The translations under genes were made by a program, and so were the position numbers. A stretch of 64,000 nucleotides of DNA from Zoogloea dura (lineage in GTDB: Bacteria; Pseudomonadota; Gammaproteobacteria; Burkholderiales; Rhodocyclaceae): positions 124,001 through 188,000 of the forward strand of contig NZ_JABBGA010000007.1 of assembly GCF_012927165.1 (NCBI RefSeq). The letters are read 5' to 3'. Each line of letters begins with the position of its first letter. The first letter of the stretch is position 1. The notes beneath the pieces were generated by a model, which saw nothing but the letters and a program-made list of their open reading frames with translations, ran no database searches and had not been told where the DNA came from. Below are positions 60,163 to 64,000 of this stretch, one piece after another.

Positions 60163-60375
60163 ATGGCCAACCGGACTCTTGGAACCCGCCAGAAGCTCGT
60201 TTTCCGTGGCCCCGACCAAGGGCCGGGGCGGGCTGCGCCCAAGAGGCCACGCAATCCGCTGGTCGTGCCTGCACTGCAGCGCAAGGCCGGGCCCCACGAC
60301 ACGTCGCAGGGCGCCAAGCGCCAGGCTGGCAAACGTTCGCTGATCCGCCAGTTGCTGGGGAAGGAAGAGGCCTGA
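60163..60375 (+). CDS. 70-residue basic protein, unknown function
   Basis: This protein is very rich in Arg, Lys and Pro (RTLGTRQKLVFRG, APKRPRNPLVV, AKRQAGKRSLIRQLLGKEE) and would be strongly basic. It may bind nucleic acid, but no domain is visible. The ATG follows the previous stop after one base, which implies translational coupling. It is convergent with parB. Confidence 0.55.
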   Translation: MANRTLGTRQKLVFRGPDQGPGRAAPKRPRNPLVVPALQRKAGPHDTSQGAKRQAGKRSLIRQLLGKEEA

Positions 60376-60388
60376 AGAGGCTTGGAAC

Positions 60389-60407
60389 GGCCGGGCCGGC
60401 CCCGGCC
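60389..60407. terminator. GC hairpin between convergent genes
   Basis: GGCCGGG (60389-60395) pairs with CCCGGCC (60401-60407). It lies between the small-protein pair and the parB 3' end; no T run follows. Confidence 0.3.
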
Positions 60408-60450
60408 GGCTGCGGCGTGGGGCCAGGGCCTCGGGCTCGGTGCTTCAGAC

Positions 60451-61323
60451 TCAGGACTTCAGGTTGAGCCGCTCCAGCAGCCCGTCCAGTTGATCCAGGC
60501 TGCCGAACTGGATCGTCACCGCGCCGGCGCCCTTCTTGTTGGCCTTGATCTTCACGGTGGCGCCGATGCGGTCGGCGATATCTTCTTCAAGACGCAGGAT
60601 GTCCCTGTCCGGCGCGGGCGCTTCGGTCTTGGCCTTTGGGTTGAGGGCCTGGTGGACCAGGCGCTCGGTTTCCCGCACTGACAGGCCGCGGGCGGCGATC
60701 AGGTTGGCGAGGCCGACCTGGGCGGCACCGTCGAGGGGCAGCAGGGCCCGCGCGTGGCCCATGTCGATGTCGCCGGCCATCAGCAGTTCCTGGACCTGGG
60801 GCGCCAGCTGCAGCAGGCGCAGCAGGTTGGAGGCGGCCGGGCGGGAGCGCCCGACGGCGTCGGCGGCCTGCTGGTGGGTCATCTCGAATTCATCGATGAG
60901 GCGCTGGATGCCGGCCGCTTCTTCCAGGGGGTTGAGGTCTTCCCGCTGGATGTTCTCGATCAGGGACATGGCCAGCGCGGCCTCGTCCGGGATCTCCCGC
61001 ACCAGGCAGGGCACATTGGCCAGTCCGGCGAGTTGCGCGGCGCGCCAGCGGCGCTCGCCGGCGATGATCTCGTAGCGTTTGGCGTCGAAGAGGCCGCCGA
61101 TGGGGCGCACCAGGATGGGTTGCATCACCCCCTGGGTCTTGACCGATGCCGCCAGCTCTTCGAGGGAGCCGGGGTCCATGCGGGTCCGAGGCTGGTACTT
61201 GCCGGGCTGCAGGTCGGCGGCGGAGAGGTTCTGCAGTTCGCCTTCTGCCTGCTCCGGGTCGTTGTTGGCGGCGAGGAGGGCGTCCAGGCCGCGGCCGAGG
61301 CCTTTGAGTTTGGGAGGTGCCAT
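60451..61323 (-). CDS. parB: Chromosome partitioning protein ParB
   Basis: This 290-residue protein binds parS and spreads as a CTP-dependent clamp. KLKGLGRGLDALL at the N terminus is the ParA-interacting part; GERRWRAAQLAG is the CTP-binding GERRxRA motif and ENIQREDLNPLEEA is the family block. The helix-turn-helix (THQQAADAVGRSRPAASNLLRLL, in two parts) and the C-terminal dimer domain follow. No parS sequence is seen in the window. Confidence 0.97.
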   Translation of the reverse strand: MAPPKLKGLGRGLDALLAANNDPEQAEGELQNLSAADLQPGKYQPRTRMDPGSLEELAASVKTQGVMQPILVRPIGGLFDAKRYEIIAGERRWRAAQLAGLANVPCLVREIPDEAALAMSLIENIQREDLNPLEEAAGIQRLIDEFEMTHQQAADAVGRSRPAASNLLRLLQLAPQVQELLMAGDIDMGHARALLPLDGAAQVGLANLIAARGLSVRETERLVHQALNPKAKTEAPAPDRDILRLEEDIADRIGATVKIKANKKGAGAVTIQFGSLDQLDGLLERLNLKS

Positions 61324-61331
61324 CTTGGGGT

Positions 61332-62102
61332 TCAGAGAGTCTTGACGCGCTCGATCATTTCCCTGGCGAAGGCCAGGTAGGCCTGGGCGCCCTTGGCGCT
61401 GCGGTCGAAGACCACGCCGGGGATGCCGTGGCTGGGCGCCTCGGCCAGGCGTACGTTGCGCGGTACGATGGCCTTGAACACCTTGTCACCGAAGTGGCTT
61501 TCGAGCTGGGCGGAGACCTGTTGCTGGAGGGTTACCCGGGGGTCGAACATGACCCGCAGGAGCCCGATGATGGACAGGTCGCGGTTGAGGTTGGCGTGCA
61601 CCTTCTTGATCGAGTTGACCAGGTCGGAGAGGCCTTCCAGGGCGTAGTACTCGCACTGCATGGGGATGACCACGCCGTGGGCCACGCACAGGCCGTTGAG
61701 GGTCAGCAGCGACAGGGAGGGCGGGCAGTCGATGAGCACGAAGTCGTACTCGGACTGGTGCAGGGCCAGGGCGTCGCGCAGGCGGTTCTCACGGCGGTCG
61801 AGGCCGACCAGCTCGACTTCGGCGCCGGCCAGGTCGCGGTTGGCGGGAATCACGTCGAAACCGCCGGATTCGGAGCGGACCCGCGCCTCGGCGACGGTGC
61901 ACAGGCCGACCAGAAGGTGATAGACCGACTTGCTCAGGCTGCGCTTGTCGATGCCGCAGCCCATGGTGGCGTTGCCCTGGGGGTCGAGGTCTACCAGCAG
62001 CACGCGCTGGCCGGCAGAGGCAAGGCCGGCGGCCAGATTGACACAGGTGGTGGTCTTGCCGACGCCACCCTTCTGGTTGGCAATGCAGAAAATGCGGGCC
62101 AT
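61332..62102 (-). CDS. parA: Chromosome partitioning ATPase ParA (Soj)
   Basis: This 256-residue deviant Walker ATPase moves ParB-bound origins. The deviant Walker A KGGVGKTT, Walker A' VDLDPQGNAT and Walker B VLIDCPPSLSLL are intact. It starts 4 bases after rsmG and ends 8 bases before parB. Confidence 0.97.
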   Translation of the reverse strand: MARIFCIANQKGGVGKTTTCVNLAAGLASAGQRVLLVDLDPQGNATMGCGIDKRSLSKSVYHLLVGLCTVAEARVRSESGGFDVIPANRDLAGAEVELVGLDRRENRLRDALALHQSEYDFVLIDCPPSLSLLTLNGLCVAHGVVIPMQCEYYALEGLSDLVNSIKKVHANLNRDLSIIGLLRVMFDPRVTLQQQVSAQLESHFGDKVFKAIVPRNVRLAEAPSHGIPGVVFDRSAKGAQAYLAFAREMIERVKTL

Positions 62103-62106
62103 GGGC

Positions 62107-62742
62107 TCAGGTCCGTTTCACGATGATGAGGTGGCGTTCCGCGTCCAGGCCGGGGACGTGCAGCGGCAGGCTGGCGTCGAGGACGAAGCCCTGGGGGATG
62201 CGGGCGATCTCGTCGGCCGGATACACCCCCTTCATGGCAAGGATGCGGGTGTCGGGGCCGGCCAGGTGGGCGGTGAGGTTCACGAAGTCGGCCAGGTCGG
62301 CGAAGGCGCGGGAGATGATCCCGTCGGGGGCGTCCGGCGCGTAGGCGGGACGCCAGTTCTCGATGCGGGCGTGGTGGGCGCGGAAGTTGGGCAGCTTGAG
62401 CTCGATCTTCGCCTGGTTCTGGAAGGTCGCCTTCTTCTGCACCGTCTCGACCGAATCCACCTGCAGGTCGGGGCGGCAGATGGCCAGCACCACGCCGGGC
62501 AGGCCGCCGCCGGAACCCACATCCACCAGCCGCGTGATGCCGTCGAGCTGCGGCAGCACCGACAGGGAATCCAGCAGGTGGTGGGAAACCACCTGGGCTT
62601 CGTCGCGGATGGCGGTGAGGTTGTAAACCTTGTTCCACTTGATCAGCAGCTGGCCGAAGGCCAGCAGGCGGGCCGGCGCGTCGGCGGGCAGGCTGAGGCC
62701 GAGGGCGGTGATGCCCTGTTCGAGGGTCTGCAGGGCGTTCAT
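62107..62742 (-). CDS. rsmG: 16S rRNA (guanine527-N7)-methyltransferase
   Basis: This 211-residue SAM enzyme methylates G527 of 16S rRNA; loss gives low-level streptomycin resistance. [28 protein letters not shown] (SAM loop) and [11 protein letters not shown] are family marks. The ATG at 62742 overlaps the mnmG stop by 4 bases. The longer open frame upstream is an mnmG shadow. Confidence 0.96.
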   Translation of the reverse strand: MNALQTLEQGITALGLSLPADAPARLLAFGQLLIKWNKVYNLTAIRDEAQVVSHHLLDSLSVLPQLDGITRLVDVGSGGGLPGVVLAICRPDLQVDSVETVQKKATFQNQAKIELKLPNFRAHHARIENWRPAYAPDAPDGIISRAFADLADFVNLTAHLAGPDTRILAMKGVYPADEIARIPQGFVLDASLPLHVPGLDAERHLIIVKRT

Positions 62743-64000
62743 GCGGATCTTTGCTCCCGGCCGCGGGCCAGCTCGCTGCGCTTGAGCCACACCAGCAGCA
62801 GGCTGATGGCTGCCGGGGTGATGCCCTGGATGCGGCTGGCCTGGCCGATGGTCTCGGGTTTGTGCTGGTTGAGGCGGCCCTGGACCTCCTTGGACAGGCC
62901 GCGCACGGTGGCGTAGTCCAGGTCTGCGGGCAGGCGGGTGGCCTCGGCGTCGGCCTGGCGGGCGACTTCGTCCAGCTGGCGGTCGATGTAGCCCTGGTAT
63001 TTGGCGGCGATCTCGAGCTGCTCGACCACCTGTGGATCGGTCTCGGGGGCTTCGGGGGCGCAGGGCAGGGTCATCAGGGCTGCGTAGCTCACGCCCGGGC
63101 GGCGCAGCAGATCGAAGAAGGAGTATTCCCGTTCGATGGACTTGCCGAGCACGGCCTCGGCGGCCTCGGCCGGCACCTTGACGGGGGTGGCCCAGGTGGC
63201 GCGCAGGCGGGCCGTTTCGCGGTCGATGGCTTCGCGTTTGGCGCAGAAGGCGGCCCAGCGGATGTCGTCCACCAGGCCCAGGCGGCGGCCGGCTTCGGTC
63301 AGGCGCAGGTCGGCGTTGTCCTCCCGCAGGCTCAGGCGGAATTCGGCGCGGGAGGTGAACATGCGGTAGGGCTCGGTGACGCCGCGGGTGATCAGGTCGT
63401 CGGCCAGCACGCCCAGGTAGGCTTCGTCCCGGCGCGGGCACCAGGCCTCCTGGCCCTTGACCTGCAGGGCGGCATTGAGGCCGGCCAGCAGGCCCTGGGC
63501 AGCGGCTTCCTCGTAGCCGGTGGTGCCGTTGATCTGGCCGGCGAAGAAAAGCCCGCCGATGGACTTGGTCTCGAGGCTGGACTTGAGGTTGCGCGGGTCG
63601 AAGTAGTCGTACTCGATGGCGTAGCCGGGGCGCAGGATGTGGCAGTTTTCCAGGCCCTTGATCGAGCGCACGATGTCCAGCTGGACGTCGAAGGGCAGGC
63701 TGGTGGAGATCCCGTTGGGGTAGATCTCGTGGGTGTCGAGGCCTTCGGGCTCGAGGAAGACGTGGTGGCTGTCCTTGTCCGCGAAGCGGTGGATCTTGTC
63801 CTCGATGCTCGGGCAGTAGCGCGGGCCGACCCCTTCGATCACGCCCGAATACATGGGCGAGCGGTCGAGGTTGGCGCGGATGATGTCGTGGGTGCGGCTG
63901 TTGGTGCTGGTGATCCAGCAGGGCAGCTGGCGCGGGTGCTGGCCGGCCTGGCCGAGGAAGCTGAAGACCGGTACCGGGTCGTCGCCGGGCTGCACTTCCA
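62739..64000 (-). CDS. mnmG: tRNA uridine-5-carboxymethylaminomethyl enzyme MnmG (5' end missing)
   Basis: The window edge cuts this gene: about 420 C-terminal residues of the usual 630 are present, open to the last base. The FAD-dependent enzyme works with MnmE to modify the tRNA wobble uridine. [41 protein letters not shown] and [16 protein letters not shown] are diagnostic. It heads the mnmG-rsmG-parA-parB block typical near the replication origin. Confidence 0.97.
   Translation of the reverse strand, partial: EVQPGDDPVPVFSFLGQAGQHPRQLPCWITSTNSRTHDIIRANLDRSPMYSGVIEGVGPRYCPSIEDKIHRFADKDSHHVFLEPEGLDTHEIYPNGISTSLPFDVQLDIVRSIKGLENCHILRPGYAIEYDYFDPRNLKSSLETKSIGGLFFAGQINGTTGYEEAAAQGLLAGLNAALQVKGQEAWCPRRDEAYLGVLADDLITRGVTEPYRMFTSRAEFRLSLREDNADLRLTEAGRRLGLVDDIRWAAFCAKREAIDRETARLRATWATPVKVPAEAAEAVLGKSIEREYSFFDLLRRPGVSYAALMTLPCAPEAPETDPQVVEQLEIAAKYQGYIDRQLDEVARQADAEATRLPADLDYATVRGLSKEVQGRLNQHKPETIGQASRIQGITPAAISLLLVWLKRSELARGREQRSA

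Noticed and set aside
60376-62110. parS centromere site near parAB
   Set aside because: No sequence close to TGTTTCACGTGAAACA was found; GTTTCACGAT at the rsmG end matches only one half.

Overview
The window is 64 kb of GC-rich chromosome from a betaproteobacterium, most likely of the order Rhodocyclales (Azospira, Dechloromonas or Thauera relatives). The evidence is the gene content and order: a recA-recX-lptB-rpoN-hpf-ptsN-hprK string, a RibBX-type riboflavin cluster, gatCAB beside mreBCD-mrdA-rodA-rlpA, pteridine reductase next to ttcA, and mnmG-rsmG-parA-parB. The genus call is an inference. There are no rRNA or tRNA genes, no intact insertion sequences and no CRISPR array. Coding density is high, and many long open frames opposite real genes are GC-driven shadows that I left out.

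Layout. 1-16 kb: a periplasmic DegP-type protease, OxyR with a likely autoregulatory site, 5-formyl-THF cyclo-ligase, Slt transglycosylase, an NDUFA9-like protein, CCA transferase, a PBP1C homologue whose transpeptidase centre is lost, an alpha/beta hydrolase, a MidA-like methyltransferase, pteridine reductase, TtcA, an FHA protein and a PsiF-repeat protein. 16-27 kb: one long leftward block, with hprK, ptsN, hpf, rpoN, lptB, recX, recA (LexA box upstream), then cinA, pgpA, thiL, nusB, ribH, ribBX, ribE, a CBS protein and a 43-residue secreted peptide. 27-42 kb: an accessory signalling region with a 1727-residue CheB-like/CheR/PAS hybrid kinase, an Old Yellow Enzyme with a divergent LysR regulator, a TorT-like binding protein plus hybrid kinase, an AraC regulator, a cupin and an unknown protein. 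42-53 kb: gatB, a lipoprotein, gatA and gatC, then the cell-shape operon mreBCD-mrdA-rodA-rlpA. 53-60 kb: a FecR-TPR-beta-barrel protein, a CHASE2-cyclase and a divergent Crp-family regulator. 60-64 kb: two small proteins, then parB, parA, rsmG and truncated mnmG, the usual origin-proximal order.

The most unusual signals are three. (1) Two arrays of 21-bp palindromic units (12 units at 32791-33042, 8 units at 41711-41878), open on both strands as heptapeptide repeats, both sitting between convergent genes. The second abuts a roughly 520-bp element with about 145-bp inverted repeats. (2) A candidate cAMP circuit joining an outer-membrane FecR-TPR-barrel protein, a CHASE2 cyclase and a Crp regulator, with a CRP-like site in front of the barrel gene. 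(3) A PBP1C homologue lacking all three transpeptidase motifs.
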